Shown: one piece after another, positions 1 to 8,151 of the stretch
Layout of the letters: every line of letters starts with the position of its first letter
Numbering within the stretch: the first letter of the stretch is position 1
Origin: Streptomyces zingiberis
Lineage (GTDB): Bacteria > Actinomycetota > Actinomycetes > Streptomycetales > Streptomycetaceae
Direction: 5' to 3'
DNA length: 64,000 nucleotides
Assembly: GCF_012034935.1 (NCBI RefSeq)
Contig: NZ_JAATEN010000019.1
Coordinates: 62,001 to 126,000, forward strand
The notes under the pieces: generated by a model
Database searches by the model: none
Told to the model about the DNA's origin: nothing
Seen by the model: the letters and a program-made list of their open reading frames with translations, nothing else
Made by a program: the position numbers and the translations under genes

Positions 1-935
1 GAGGCGGTGGCGGCGGTGACGGCGGCCGGTTCGGCGGCGGGGACCTCAAGCGGCTCATCGCCTACTCCTCCGTGGGCCACATGGGCTTCGTGCTGCTCGG
101 CATCGCGAGCCTCACCCCCACCGGGGTCAACGGCGCCCTCTTCGCCAACATCGCCCACGGCCTCATCACCGGCCTGCTCTTCTTCCTCGTCGGCGCGGTC
201 AAGGAGCGCTACGGCACCGCCGACCTCGACCGGCTCGCGGGGGTGTCCGGCGGCGCGCTCTACGGGCGCGCGCCCCGTCTCGGCGGGCTGTTCGCCTTCG
301 GCGCCGTCGCCTCCCTGGGCCTCCCCGGTCTCGCCGGGTTCTGGGGCGAGATGCTCGCCCTCTTCGGGGCCTTCCGGCCCGCGGACGGGCTCAACCGCCC
401 CCTCTTCCTGGTGTTCACGGCGGTCGGCGCGGCCGGCACGCTGCTCACCGCCGCGTATCTGCTGGTGGTCGTCCGCCGCGTCTGCATGGGCGACCGCGAA
501 CCGGGCCACTCGGACGGAGCCGTCCCGGCCGCCCCCGCGGACGTGGACGCGTCCGTGGACACGGACGGCTCGGACGGCTCGCCCGGTGCTTCCGCCGCCT
601 CCGCCGAGGGCATGGGTGCCCGGGAGGGCGCCCAGGCCGGCGGCCGCGCGGGCCCCCACGCGGCCGCGCACACCGCCCCGGCAGCCGGCAGCGGCCCGGC
701 CGCCACCGCCCCGGTCACCGCCACCCCGGCCGGCACCGCCCCGGCGACCGCCACCCCCGCCGCGTCCGCCTCCCGCGGAGCCGCCCCGCCCGTCTTCGCC
801 GACGTCCGGGGCCACGAGTTCGCCGCCTGGACCCCGCTCGTCGTCCTCACCGTCCTCGCCGGCCTCTGGCCCGCCGTCCTCCTCGGCCTGACCGACCCGG
901 CCGTGCAGGCCCTGCTGACCGGAGGCAGCCGATGA
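1..935 (+). CDS. nuoM: NADH-quinone oxidoreductase subunit M, C-terminal part (5' end outside window)
   Basis: This is the C-terminal part of a proton-pumping antiporter-like subunit of respiratory complex I, a polytopic membrane protein. The first complete codon in frame is at base 3. The diagnostic segment DLKRLIAYSSVGHMG (about 51-95) is the conserved NuoM/L/N broken-helix region, followed by several hydrophobic helices. Two oddities are visible. A glycine-rich run directly precedes the DLKRL motif. About 90 residues of Ala/Pro/Thr/Gly-rich linker (about 510-785) separate the last two membrane helices; it is absent from typical NuoM. The stop overlaps the nuoN start (ATGA at 932-935), so translation is coupled. 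By recalled S. coelicolor synteny (nuoN, then htpX) this may be the second, incomplete nuo cluster; that is inference. Confidence 0.93.
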   Translation, partial: GGGGGDGGRFGGGDLKRLIAYSSVGHMGFVLLGIASLTPTGVNGALFANIAHGLITGLLFFLVGAVKERYGTADLDRLAGVSGGALYGRAPRLGGLFAFGAVASLGLPGLAGFWGEMLALFGAFRPADGLNRPLFLVFTAVGAAGTLLTAAYLLVVVRRVCMGDREPGHSDGAVPAAPADVDASVDTDGSDGSPGASAASAEGMGAREGAQAGGRAGPHAAAHTAPAAGSGPAATAPVTATPAGTAPATATPAASASRGAAPPVFADVRGHEFAAWTPLVVLTVLAGLWPAVLLGLTDPAVQALLTGGSR

Positions 936-2656
936 CCTCCCTCGTCCAGTCCGTCGACTGGCTCGCCCTCGCCCCGCCCGCCCTCGCCGCCGGGGCCGCC
1001 CTGGTGGTCCTGGTCGCCGATCTCTTCCTGCCGGAGCGGCGTAAGCCGCTGCTGGGCGTCCTCGCCACCGCCGGGCTCCTGCTCGCCGGGCTCGCCCTGC
1101 TGCCGCTGCTCGGCGGCGAGCGGCGCACCTTCTGTCTCACCACCGATCCGGACACGTGCAGCTACGTGGCCGACCCGTTCGCGCTGGCGTTCCAGTTCCT
1201 GGTGCTCGGCGGCGCCCTGCTGACGGCGCTGATCTCCCTGCACACCGTCCGGGACCGGCAGGTCCCCGCCGGGGAGTACTGGTTCCTGCTGCTCGCGTCC
1301 GCCGCCGGGGCCGCCCTGCTGCCCGCCTCCCGCGATCTGGCGACCCTGGTGATCGCCCTGGAGGTCGCCTCGCTGCCGGTCTTCGCGCTGGTCGGCCTAG
1401 TGCGCGACAGCAGGCTGTCGGGCGAGTCCGCGCTGAAGTTCTTCCTGTCCTCGGTGACCGCCACGGCCGTCATGCTGCTCGGCGTGAGCTTCGTCTACGC
1501 GGTCACCGGTGCGCTGCACCTGCCGCGCGTCGCGGACGGGCTCGCGGACGTGCCCCCCGGCCTCGCCACCCTCGCCACCGCGGGCGTCGCACTGACCCTG
1601 GTCGGTTTCGCCTTCAAGGCGGCCGCCGCGCCCTTCCACTTCTGGGTGCCGGACACCTACATCGGCGCGCCCGTGCCCGTCGCCGGCTATCTGTCGGTGG
1701 TCGGCAAGGCGGCGGGGCTCGCCGGGCTGATCCTGGTGGCGGTCGTGGCCTTCCCCTCGCACGCGGAGGTCTGGGGACCCGTCGTCGCCGTGCTCGCCGC
1801 CCTGACGATGACCGCCGGTAACGCGGCGGCGCTCCGCCAGCGGCCGGACCGCGCGCACGGCGCCGTACGGCTGCTGGCCTGGTCCTCCGTGGGGCAGGCC
1901 GGCTATCTGCTGGTGCCGGTCGCCGCCGCCGCGTACACCGGCGCCTCCGGTGGGGCCGTCGGCACCGCCGTCGCCTACGCCCTGATGTACGCCGCCGTCA
2001 ATCTCGGTGCCTTCGCCGTCACCGCCCTGGTGGTCCGGGCGCGTCCGGCGGGCCGGATCGCCGACTTCCGCGGGCTGTGGGCGGAGCACCCGCTCGCCGC
2101 CCTCGCCCTCGCCTTCTTCCTGCTCGTCCTGGCCGGGCTGCCGCCGGGAGTGATCGGTCTCTTCGCCAAGGCGGCGGTGGTCTCGGCCGCGCTGGAGGCC
2201 GGGCTCGGCTGGCTGGCCCTGGTCACGGCCGTGAACGTCGTCATCGCCCTCGTCTACTACCTGCGCTGGACGGCCGACCTCTTCCGCGCGCCGGTGACGG
2301 GTACGGCGGACGGCCCGGCCGACGGCGGGGCGAGCGCTACGGCGGACGGCGGGGCGGACGGCGGCCCGGCCACGCTCTCCGCCGTGGGAGCCGCCGCGGG
2401 CCCTGCGGAAAGCCCGGCGGCCGGGGCGGGGAGCGCGACGGCGGCCCCGCGGGGGAGCACGAAGGGCGCCGCGACCGGGACGACTGCCTCCGGGGCCTCC
2501 GCGGCCCCCGGGGTCTCCGCGGCCCCCGGCGGGGCGGCCCCGCTCCGCACCCCCGTCTCCCTCGCCGCCGCCATCTCCCTCGCCGCCGTCCTGGGCGTCG
2601 CGCTCTCCGGCGCGCCCCAGCTCGTCCTGCGCTTCGTCACGGCCGCGCTGTTCTGA
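932..2656 (+). CDS. nuoN: NADH-quinone oxidoreductase subunit N
   Basis: Membrane antiporter-like subunit of complex I, working with NuoM in proton translocation. It has 574 residues, on the long side for NuoN. Hydrophobic helices fill the protein. The family core is visible around residues 225-250 (GFAFKAAAAPFHFWVPDTY), with the lysine and histidine typical of the antiporter fold. An Ala/Gly/Pro-rich hydrophilic insert (about residues 454-538, bases 2295-2545) precedes the last helix, mirroring the linker in the upstream NuoM. The ATG lies inside the end of nuoM (ATGA overlap). It is the last gene of the nuo cluster; no clear terminator is visible in the 252-bp gap before htpX. Confidence 0.95.
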   Translation: MTSLVQSVDWLALAPPALAAGAALVVLVADLFLPERRKPLLGVLATAGLLLAGLALLPLLGGERRTFCLTTDPDTCSYVADPFALAFQFLVLGGALLTALISLHTVRDRQVPAGEYWFLLLASAAGAALLPASRDLATLVIALEVASLPVFALVGLVRDSRLSGESALKFFLSSVTATAVMLLGVSFVYAVTGALHLPRVADGLADVPPGLATLATAGVALTLVGFAFKAAAAPFHFWVPDTYIGAPVPVAGYLSVVGKAAGLAGLILVAVVAFPSHAEVWGPVVAVLAALTMTAGNAAALRQRPDRAHGAVRLLAWSSVGQAGYLLVPVAAAAYTGASGGAVGTAVAYALMYAAVNLGAFAVTALVVRARPAGRIADFRGLWAEHPLAALALAFFLLVLAGLPPGVIGLFAKAAVVSAALEAGLGWLALVTAVNVVIALVYYLRWTADLFRAPVTGTADGPADGGASATADGGADGGPATLSAVGAAAGPAESPAAGAGSATAAPRGSTKGAATGTTASGASAAPGVSAAPGGAAPLRTPVSLAAAISLAAVLGVALSGAPQLVLRFVTAALF

Positions 2657-2908
2657 GCCCGGCGGGTCTCCTCGCGGTGCGCCGAAGAGGCCCGGCCCGG
2701 CTCCGGCCGGCGCGCCCGCCAGGAGCCCGCCCGCGCCCGTCCGCCACCGGGCCCGGCCCGCGCGGACCCGCCCCCGCCCGGTGGCCGGCACGACGGCCAC
2801 CAGGGAACTCTGCCCTCCGAGCCCGCGTTGACCTGGAGAGGAATGGGGCCACCGAAGGGTGGAACTCTTCAGCGGGGAGTTCCTCGCCGCAGAGCAGGAG
2901 GGCGAACC

Positions 2909-3769
2909 GTGCACCGCCGCCACAACGGGCTGAAGACCGCCGTACTTCTCGGCGCTCTCTCGGCGCTGATCATCGTGATCGGCGGCCTCTTCGGCCGTAC
3001 GGGGCTGATCGTCGCGGTCCTCGTGGCGCTCGGTACCAACGCGTACGCGTACTGGAACAGCGACAAGATCGCTCTACGCGCGATGCGGGCCCGCCCGGTG
3101 AGCGAGTTCGAGGCGCCGCAGCTCTACCGCATCGTGCGGGAGCTCTCCACCGCCGCCCGCCAGCCCATGCCGCGCCTCTACATCTCCCCGACGCAGGCCC
3201 CCAACGCCTTCGCCACCGGGCGCAACCCGCGCAACGCTGCCGTCTGCTGCACCGACGGCATCCTGCGCCTCCTCGACGAGCGCGAGCTGCGCGGCGTTCT
3301 CGGCCATGAGCTGAGCCATGTCCACAACCGGGACATCCTCATCTCCTCGGTCGCCGGAGCGCTCGCCTCCGTGGTGATGTTCCTGGTCAACTTCGCCTGG
3401 CTGATCCCCTTCGGCCGGGGCGAGGACGACGAGGGCCCCGGCATCTTCGGCCTTCTGCTGATCATGCTGCTGGGGCCGCTGGCCGCCTCGCTGATCCAGA
3501 TGGCCGTCAGCCGCTCCCGGGAGTACGAGGCGGACGCCTCGGGCGCCGGGATGACCGGTGACCCGCTGGCCCTCGCCAGCGCCCTGCGCAAGCTGGAGGC
3601 CGGGACGAAGCAGCTCCCGCTGCCCCCCGAGCCGCGGATCGAGACGGCCAGCCACATGATGATCGCCAACCCCTTCCGCCCCGGCACCGTCTCCAAGCTC
3701 TTCGCCACCCACCCGCCGATGGCCGAGCGCATCAGCCGCCTGGAGCGGATGGCGGGCCACCGCCACTGA
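2909..3769 (+). CDS. htpX: HtpX-family membrane zinc metalloprotease
   Basis: Integral-membrane M48 endopeptidase, thought to degrade misfolded membrane proteins. I chose the GTG at 2909 over the upstream TTG at 2828 because a strong AGGAGGG ribosome site sits about 8 bases before it, and the resulting 286 residues match the usual HtpX length. Two N-terminal hydrophobic helices (about residues 10-45) come first. The zinc motif HELSH is at residues 133-137, two further hydrophobic stretches follow, and SREYEAD supplies the third zinc ligand (Glu). All expected catalytic residues are present. It follows nuoN but is probably transcribed separately, given the 252-bp gap. Confidence 0.93.
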   Translation: MHRRHNGLKTAVLLGALSALIIVIGGLFGRTGLIVAVLVALGTNAYAYWNSDKIALRAMRARPVSEFEAPQLYRIVRELSTAARQPMPRLYISPTQAPNAFATGRNPRNAAVCCTDGILRLLDERELRGVLGHELSHVHNRDILISSVAGALASVVMFLVNFAWLIPFGRGEDDEGPGIFGLLLIMLLGPLAASLIQMAVSRSREYEADASGAGMTGDPLALASALRKLEAGTKQLPLPPEPRIETASHMMIANPFRPGTVSKLFATHPPMAERISRLERMAGHRH

Positions 3770-4216
3770 GTTCGGGACGTCCCCGCCCGGGGAGGGACGG
3801 GGCGCGGCGCGCCGGACGAGCAGCGGACGAGCAGCGGAGGAGCACCGGACGAACGCGGACGAACGCGGACGAGGACGGCGGGCCGTACGGCGGGGCCGGC
3901 ACGGCTGGGCGCCGGCGGGGCGCCGACGAGACGCCGCCGGCGGCGGGCCGGAGCCGTGGCCGGCTCCTCGGGGTCCCGTGACCCCGCCGCTCCGCCGCTC
4001 CGCCGCTCCGGCGTCGCCCTGTGGAGACTCTCCGTCCGGGACGGGGATCCTCGCGGCAGGGCCGTGGAGGCGCCCCGCCGGTCCGCCGGTGAACGTCCCG
4101 CTCCCGCCCCGGCGGCCGGTGGCCGCCGGGTGTCGCCGGAGCGCTCCGAGCCCCGCCCGGCGATCACGCCCCGCCGGGGACGGGCGGAGCCCGGAGTTTC
4201 CTGGCAGGCTGGACGG
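3770..4216. repeat. Gene-free stretch with imperfect tandem repeats
   Basis: No gene is recognisable here. About 3812-3874 holds imperfect tandem repeats of a 10-11 base unit (CGGACGAGCAG twice, then CGGACGAACG twice). About 3980-4015 has short CCGCTCCG repeats. A CAGGCT hexamer at 4205-4210 could be the -10 of a leaderless yccF transcript, but no matching -35 is visible. Confidence 0.4.
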
Positions 4217-4615
4217 GTGAGGACTCTTCTGAACCTGATCTGGCTCGTACTGGCCGGCTTCTGGCTGGCGCTGGCCTATGTCGCGGCCGGCATCGTCTGC
4301 TGTCTACTGATCATCACCATTCCGTTCGGCATAGCGTCGTTCCGCATCGCCGCGTACGCGCTGTGGCCCTTCGGCAAGACGACCGTCGAGCGGCCCGGCG
4401 CGGGCGCCGGATCGCTCATCGGCAATGTCATCTGGATCATCTTCGCGGGCTGGTGGCTGGCGCTGGGGCACGTCTTCACCGGACTCGCCCTCTGCGTGAC
4501 GATCATCGGCATCCCACTGGGCATCGCCAACTTCAAGCTGATCCCCATCTCCTTGCTGCCCCTCGGCCGGGAGATCGTCCCCACCGACCGCCCGTTCGCC
4601 ACCAGCACCGTTTGA
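4217..4615 (+). CDS. YccF (DUF307) inner-membrane protein
   Basis: A small membrane protein of 132 residues containing two copies of the YccF/DUF307 domain (PF03733). Each copy has a Trp-rich first helix (for example IWLVLAGFWLAL and IWIIFAGWWLAL) and a second one with ITIPFGIASF or IIGIPLGIAN. Function is unknown in this family. The GTG at 4217 was chosen because it begins the conserved domain. The long upstream reading-frame extension (from 3956) is low-complexity and GC-driven. No ribosome site is evident, so a leaderless mRNA is possible. From memory the same gene follows htpX in other streptomycetes. A hairpin terminator lies just downstream. Confidence 0.85.
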   Translation: MRTLLNLIWLVLAGFWLALAYVAAGIVCCLLIITIPFGIASFRIAAYALWPFGKTTVERPGAGAGSLIGNVIWIIFAGWWLALGHVFTGLALCVTIIGIPLGIANFKLIPISLLPLGREIVPTDRPFATSTV

Positions 4616-4648
4616 CCACCGCCGGTGCCCGGCACCGGCCCCTGCCCC

Positions 4649-4682
4649 GGAGCCGCGGGAATCATGGATTCCACGCGGCTCC
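4649..4682 (+). terminator. Hairpin terminator after the yccF gene
   Basis: A 34-base inverted repeat: GGAGCCGCGGGAATC, loop ATG, then GATTCC-A-CGCGGCTCC. It gives 15 base pairs with one bulged A, 33 bases after the stop codon. No U-tract follows, as is common in high-GC actinobacteria. Confidence 0.6.
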
Positions 4683-4900
4683 CGGACGTTCGCGGCCACC
4701 CCGGCGGGACGGCGGAGGCGGACGCGCGGCGTGCGCGGCCCCGCCTGCGGTCCTGGCCCGCCCTGCCGGACGGGCCCCGCGCGCTGCCCGATCCGGCCCC
4801 GCCATCCCGGCCCGCGTGCCGGTTCCCGCCCGGCCAGCGGCTCCGGCCCGGCCCGCGACCAGGCCCGGCACCCCGGAAGCCGGGCGCGGACGGCCACCGG

Positions 4901-4960
4901 TGCCCTCGTCCGGCACCGGCGCCCTCGTCCGGCCGCCGGCATCCTCGTCCGGCCACCGGC
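4901..4960. repeat. Three 20-bp tandem repeats in intergenic DNA
   Basis: Three consecutive 20-base copies with the core CCTCGTCCGGC-ACCGGC (4901-4920, 4921-4940, 4941-4960), differing at a few positions. They lie in the 628-bp gene-free stretch 4616-5243. Nothing else is evident in that stretch except the hairpins at 4649 and 5139 and a TAGAGT hexamer at 5081-5086 that could be a -10. Confidence 0.6.
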
Positions 4961-5138
4961 CTCGAAAGCCGCACGGACGCGGGCGGGCACCGTCACCCCC
5001 GGGTGCCCTGTGCGGGTGCCCTGGCGGAGCCCCGGGGCGCGACAAGGGTTTTCCCCGTATCGGGCGTGACCTGCCGAATCTAGAGTCGTGATACCGGCCG
5101 CCGCTTCCCCCACGGTGGCGGCCCGGACCCCGCGGGTC

Positions 5139-5197
5139 CCCCACGATCCGCGGTCCCGTCCCACCCCCAACGGGACGCGGGACCGCGGTCCGTGGGG
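5139..5197 (+). promoter_or_regulatory. Large imperfect hairpin in the leader of the truncated LuxR-type ATPase gene
   Basis: The left arm CCCCACGATCCGCGGTCCCG and the right arm CGGGACCGCGGTCCGTGGGG pair over roughly 24 positions with a short C/A-rich loop. A smaller hairpin (GGACCCCGCGGGTCC, about 5125-5139) precedes it. The structure ends about 47 bases before the start codon at 5244, so it would form in a 5' leader if transcription starts near 5090. It could act as an attenuator or terminator; this is inference. Confidence 0.4.
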
Positions 5198-5243
5198 CCC
5201 GGCGCCCCCTGACGGCAGGACGCGCGAAGGCGGAGGACGTGTC

Positions 5244-6434
5244 ATGCGGCCGACAGCTGAGCACCCCATGGAACTCGCCGGGCGGACCGGTCTCGTCCAG
5301 CGGCTCGCCCACACCCTGCGCGACCACGGCCGTGCCGTCCTCACCGGCCCCGCCGGAGCGGGGCGGACGGCCCTGCTCGACGCGGTCGCCGCCACTGCCG
5401 AGGCGCACGGTGAGACCGTGCTCCGCCTCGCGCCCCGCGAACGTGACCGGAGCGTCCCCGGAGCGGCCGCGAACGCGCTGCTCGACGCCATCCCGACGGC
5501 GGCCCTGGCCCCCCTGCCCGGGATGTCCCTGCGCGCGGGCGCCGGCCTGCCGGCGGCGCGGGCCGCCGGTGCCGCCTTCCCCCCGGCGCGCCCGGCCGCA
5601 CCGGGCGCCGCGCGGAGCCGCCGCACCACGGGGACGCGCCGGGGCGCCGAACCGGAGGCTCCGTCCCGGACCGCCGGCACCCGCCGCGGCACGGGCACCG
5701 GCGCCGGCCGGGCCCGCCGGGCCACCCCGGCCGGCCTCGCACGGGCCGCCACCGTCCCCGCGCTGCTGCGCAGACTGGCGGGGGAGTGGCCGGTCCTGCT
5801 GGTGATCGACGACGCGCAGTGGCTGGACCAGGAGAGCCTGCGGCTGCTCCGCTCCGTCCTCCACCCCTACGACGGGTCCGTGCCGCCCGAACTCCGCGTC
5901 CTGCTCGCCGAACGCACGCGCGCGCCGACGGTCTCCCCGCCCGTGCTCCCCTCACCAGCGGCCCCGTTCCCCCGGTCCCCGTCGGGAACCCCGCGGCCGT
6001 ATGCGGCGGGCTCCCCGTACGCGGGGGACTCCCCGTACGCGGGGGGCGCTCCGTCCACCGCGGGTTCCCCGCTCCTGCCGGGCCGGGGCAGTTCACCGGC
6101 GCCCGGTCCGGACGCCTCACCACCCCCGGGGGCGGGCGCCCCGCGCCGACCGCGCCGGGCAGGCACGGGACGCTCCTCGCCCGTCGCCACGGTCTCCCGG
6201 TCGCTGTGCGGTGCCGGGGAGGGGGAGACGGTCGCCGTCCCGCCGCTCTCCGCCGCGGACACCGCCGAACTCCTCACCGGCCATGGCCTGCCACCCCGGC
6301 TGGCCGGTCCGGCGCACCGGGCCTCCGGCGGCAACCCGGCCCGCGCCCTGGCCACAGCCCGTTCCCTGATCGCGGCCCCGTCCCCGGCCCCCTCCCCGGC
6401 CCGGCACCTGGCCCGGTACCTGGCCGCGGGCTGA
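5244..6434 (+). CDS. Truncated LuxR/LAL-type ATPase (AAA domain only)
   Basis: It resembles the N-terminal ATPase module of large LuxR-family (LAL) regulators: an ELAGR start, a P-loop and a LLVIDDAQWLDQESLRLL Walker B (about residue 185). It stops at 396 residues, so it lacks the central helical repeats and the C-terminal LuxR DNA-binding domain. The P-loop reads GPAGAGRT, with Arg (residue 41) where ATPases need Lys. About 110 residues of Pro/Ser/Gly-rich sequence (about 5900-6180) interrupt the ATPase region. The ATG at 5244 has a GGAGG site 7 bases upstream; an in-frame extension to 5088 is unlikely. It may be a decaying gene, or a protein that binds without hydrolysing ATP. No frameshifted continuation of a LAL protein is visible downstream. 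Confidence 0.65.
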   Translation: MRPTAEHPMELAGRTGLVQRLAHTLRDHGRAVLTGPAGAGRTALLDAVAATAEAHGETVLRLAPRERDRSVPGAAANALLDAIPTAALAPLPGMSLRAGAGLPAARAAGAAFPPARPAAPGAARSRRTTGTRRGAEPEAPSRTAGTRRGTGTGAGRARRATPAGLARAATVPALLRRLAGEWPVLLVIDDAQWLDQESLRLLRSVLHPYDGSVPPELRVLLAERTRAPTVSPPVLPSPAAPFPRSPSGTPRPYAAGSPYAGDSPYAGGAPSTAGSPLLPGRGSSPAPGPDASPPPGAGAPRRPRRAGTGRSSPVATVSRSLCGAGEGETVAVPPLSAADTAELLTGHGLPPRLAGPAHRASGGNPARALATARSLIAAPSPAPSPARHLARYLAAG

Positions 6435-6818
6435 CCCCGCGCCCCGGGCCGGCTCCGCGCCCGGCCAGGGACGCGGGCTCCCCGCCCGGCCACGGACCGG
6501 TCCCGGCTCCCGGCGTGGGCCGATTCCGTCCGCCCCGGGGGCCGATGCGGGAACGCCGCCGCGGCCTCCGGGGCGGACGGCCGGGAGACAGAGAAGGGCA
6601 CGCCGGGGGCGGATCACCACCCAGGCGCTGCCCGGCGATCCGCCCGCGTCGTGCCCTTCCCGTGGTCCCGGTCGTCGCCGTGGCCCCCGCCGACATCGTC
6701 GGCGGCGTCACCGTCACCGCCGGTGTCGTCCCGGCCGTCCCGGCGCCGTCACGCGCCGGACGGCCGCCTCGTCATGAGGGGGCCGGCCGCCGTCACGCGG
6801 TCGGCCGCCACGGCACCG
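6435..6818. other. Gene-free convergent gap between the LAL-like ATPase and YajQ genes
   Basis: No coding sequence with family resemblance was found on either strand. Several GC-rich inverted repeats (for example GCCGACATCGTCGGC near 6688 and a GGCCGGCCGCC/GGTCGGCCGCC pair near 6781-6818) could serve as a shared transcription stop for the two converging genes. Confidence 0.4.
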
Positions 6819-7307
6819 CTACCGGTAGTTGACGAACTGGACGGCGAAATCCAGGTCCTTGCCCCGGATGAGCTGCTGCACCGTCTGCAGGTCGTCCCGG
6901 CTCTTGGAGGAGACCCGCAGCTCGTCCCCCTGCACCTGGGCCTTGACGCCCTTCGGCCCCTCGTCGCGGATCATCTTCGCGACCTTCTTCGCGTTCTCCT
7001 GGGAGATCCCCTCCTCGATCGAGGCGAAGATCTTGTACTCCTTGCCGGAGAGCTGCGGCTCCCCCGCGTCCAGCGCCTTCAGCGAGATCCCGCGCTTGAC
7101 CAGCTTGGACTGGAAGACGTCGAGGATCGCGTTGACCCGCTCCTCCGAGTTCGCCTGCATCAGGATCCGCTCGCCGGACCACGCGATCGACGCGCCGACG
7201 TTCCGGAAGTCGTAGCGCTGCGAGATCTCCTTGGAGGCCTGGTTGAGAGCGTTGTCGACCTCCTGCCGCTCGACCTTCGAGACGATGTCGAAACTGGAGT
7301 CGGCCAT
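6819..7307 (-). CDS. YajQ family (DUF520) nucleotide-binding protein
   Basis: A cytoplasmic protein of 162 residues with the double ferredoxin-like fold of the YajQ/DUF520 family. In some bacteria these bind nucleotides, including cyclic-di-GMP. It starts MADSSFDIVSKVERQEVDNA, followed by SQRYDFRN and later IRDEGPKGVKAQVQGDELRV and SKSRDDLQ. All are hallmark segments, and the length matches the family exactly. The ATG at 7307 is preceded by GAGGAG about 9 bases away. An upstream extension to 7409 would add unrelated residues. It is a single gene, convergent with the ATPase gene. Confidence 0.93.
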   Translation of the reverse strand: MADSSFDIVSKVERQEVDNALNQASKEISQRYDFRNVGASIAWSGERILMQANSEERVNAILDVFQSKLVKRGISLKALDAGEPQLSGKEYKIFASIEEGISQENAKKVAKMIRDEGPKGVKAQVQGDELRVSSKSRDDLQTVQQLIRGKDLDFAVQFVNYR

Positions 7308-7499
7308 CGTGAGTTGGCTCCTCATCCGTAGAACTGTCCGATGACGCGGAACCACCGGGTTCCGCAGCGCCCAGCCTAGCCATCCCGGCCATGATCCAAC
7401 GGTGATCAACCAGGTGGCGGACCACCCTGGTTCATCGGGTATGGTTGACGACGTCGCCGCCGGGAACCGCGCGCAGCGGGCCCGGTGGCAGCCCTTCCA

Positions 7500-7581
7500 G
7501 GCGGTGTGCCCGAGCGGCCAAAGGGAGCAGACTGTAAATCTGCCGGCTCAGCCTTCCCAGGTTCGAATCCTGGCGCCGCCA
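7500..7581 (+). tRNA. tRNA-Tyr (GTA)
   Basis: The acceptor stem GGCGGTG pairs with CGCCGCC (7574-7580), with discriminator A at 7581 and no encoded CCA. The anticodon loop CTGTAAA gives GTA. A long variable arm (CCGGCTCAGCCTTCC region) and the TTCGAAT T-loop are present. The 82-base length fits class II tRNA-Tyr. Its 3' half is the integration site of the element that follows. Confidence 0.97.
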
Positions 7582-7583
7582 CA
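7530..7583 (+). repeat. attL: 54-bp core repeat in the 3' half of tRNA-Tyr
   Basis: Bases 7530-7583 are identical to 10648-10701. The repeat runs from the anticodon stem (GACTGTAAATC) through the 3' end of the tRNA to the CGCCGCCACA boundary, and the flanks differ on both sides. A perfect tRNA 3'-half duplication next to an integrase gene is the classic signature of site-specific integration. Confidence 0.93.
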
Positions 7584-7592
7584 GGAATGAAA

Positions 7593-7628
7593 AAGGCCCC
7601 TGACCTGCGAGTACGCAGGCAGGGGCCT
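7593..7628 (+). terminator. Terminator after tRNA-Tyr / end of integrase
   Basis: AAGGCCCCTGACCTGCG pairs with CGCAGGCAGGGGCCTT around a GTA loop, with A-rich sequence on the left and TTC on the right. It lies inside the element and can serve both tRNA-Tyr (+) and the integrase fragment (-). Confidence 0.75.
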
Positions 7629-7776
7629 TCTTCATGCCGAGACCTGAGCAGGGCTTGACTGTCCCGCTGTGTCTCGTTCGGGCCCGCCCTCTACCAGCGC
7701 TTCTGGACGGGGTGTGGACGGGATTCGCGGCTCTCACCTGCGGCTGTGGGGCAGGTGTGGGGTGCGTGGCCGGGAC

Positions 7777-8151
7777 TCAGGCCAGGGGCGTCCCCCGCTC
7801 CCCCAGCCGGGCGGAAATCTTCGCGTTGGCCGCGTCGTCGCTGTTGCCGAGGAACTTCACGTACACCCGGAAGTGGACGGCGACGCTGTGCCCCGCGCGC
7901 TTGGCGACGAGCTGGGGCTCGACCCCGGAACTCAGCCAGGTGGACACGGCGGCATGGCGGAGATCGTAGGGACGCTTGGCCATGAGCGACGCCGCTGCCG
8001 CCGGGGTGAGTGCCTTGCCCCTGGCGCGCGCCCAGACCTCCCCGTAGCCGCTCTCCTGGACCAGCCCGCCGCGCAGGGTGCGGAACAGCCGTCCGTCCGG
8101 CGGCGTGCCGTAGGCGGAGAGGTGCCACCGCGACATGGCGCGACCAATTCA
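7777..8151 (-). pseudogene. Tyrosine integrase, C-terminal fragment
   Basis: This is the catalytic-domain C-terminus of an actinomycete phage-type integrase. It has HLSAYGTPPDGRLFRTLRGG, then the RPYDLRHAAVSTWL box (catalytic Arg/His), KRAGHSVAVHFRVY (catalytic His and the nucleophilic Tyr), and a short tail. The first catalytic Arg box, the core-binding domain and the N-terminal arm-binding domain are missing. The frame is closed by a TGA at 8149-8151. At about 8136-8150 the integrase similarity stops and an unrelated acetyltransferase fragment on the opposite strand begins. The ATG at 8136 is fortuitous. It lies next to attL with its 3' end towards the tRNA, the usual orientation. Confidence 0.85.

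Noticed and set aside
7402..7590. Small plus-strand open frame before and through tRNA-Tyr
   Set aside because: It runs through the tRNA gene and has no ribosome site or recognisable family.
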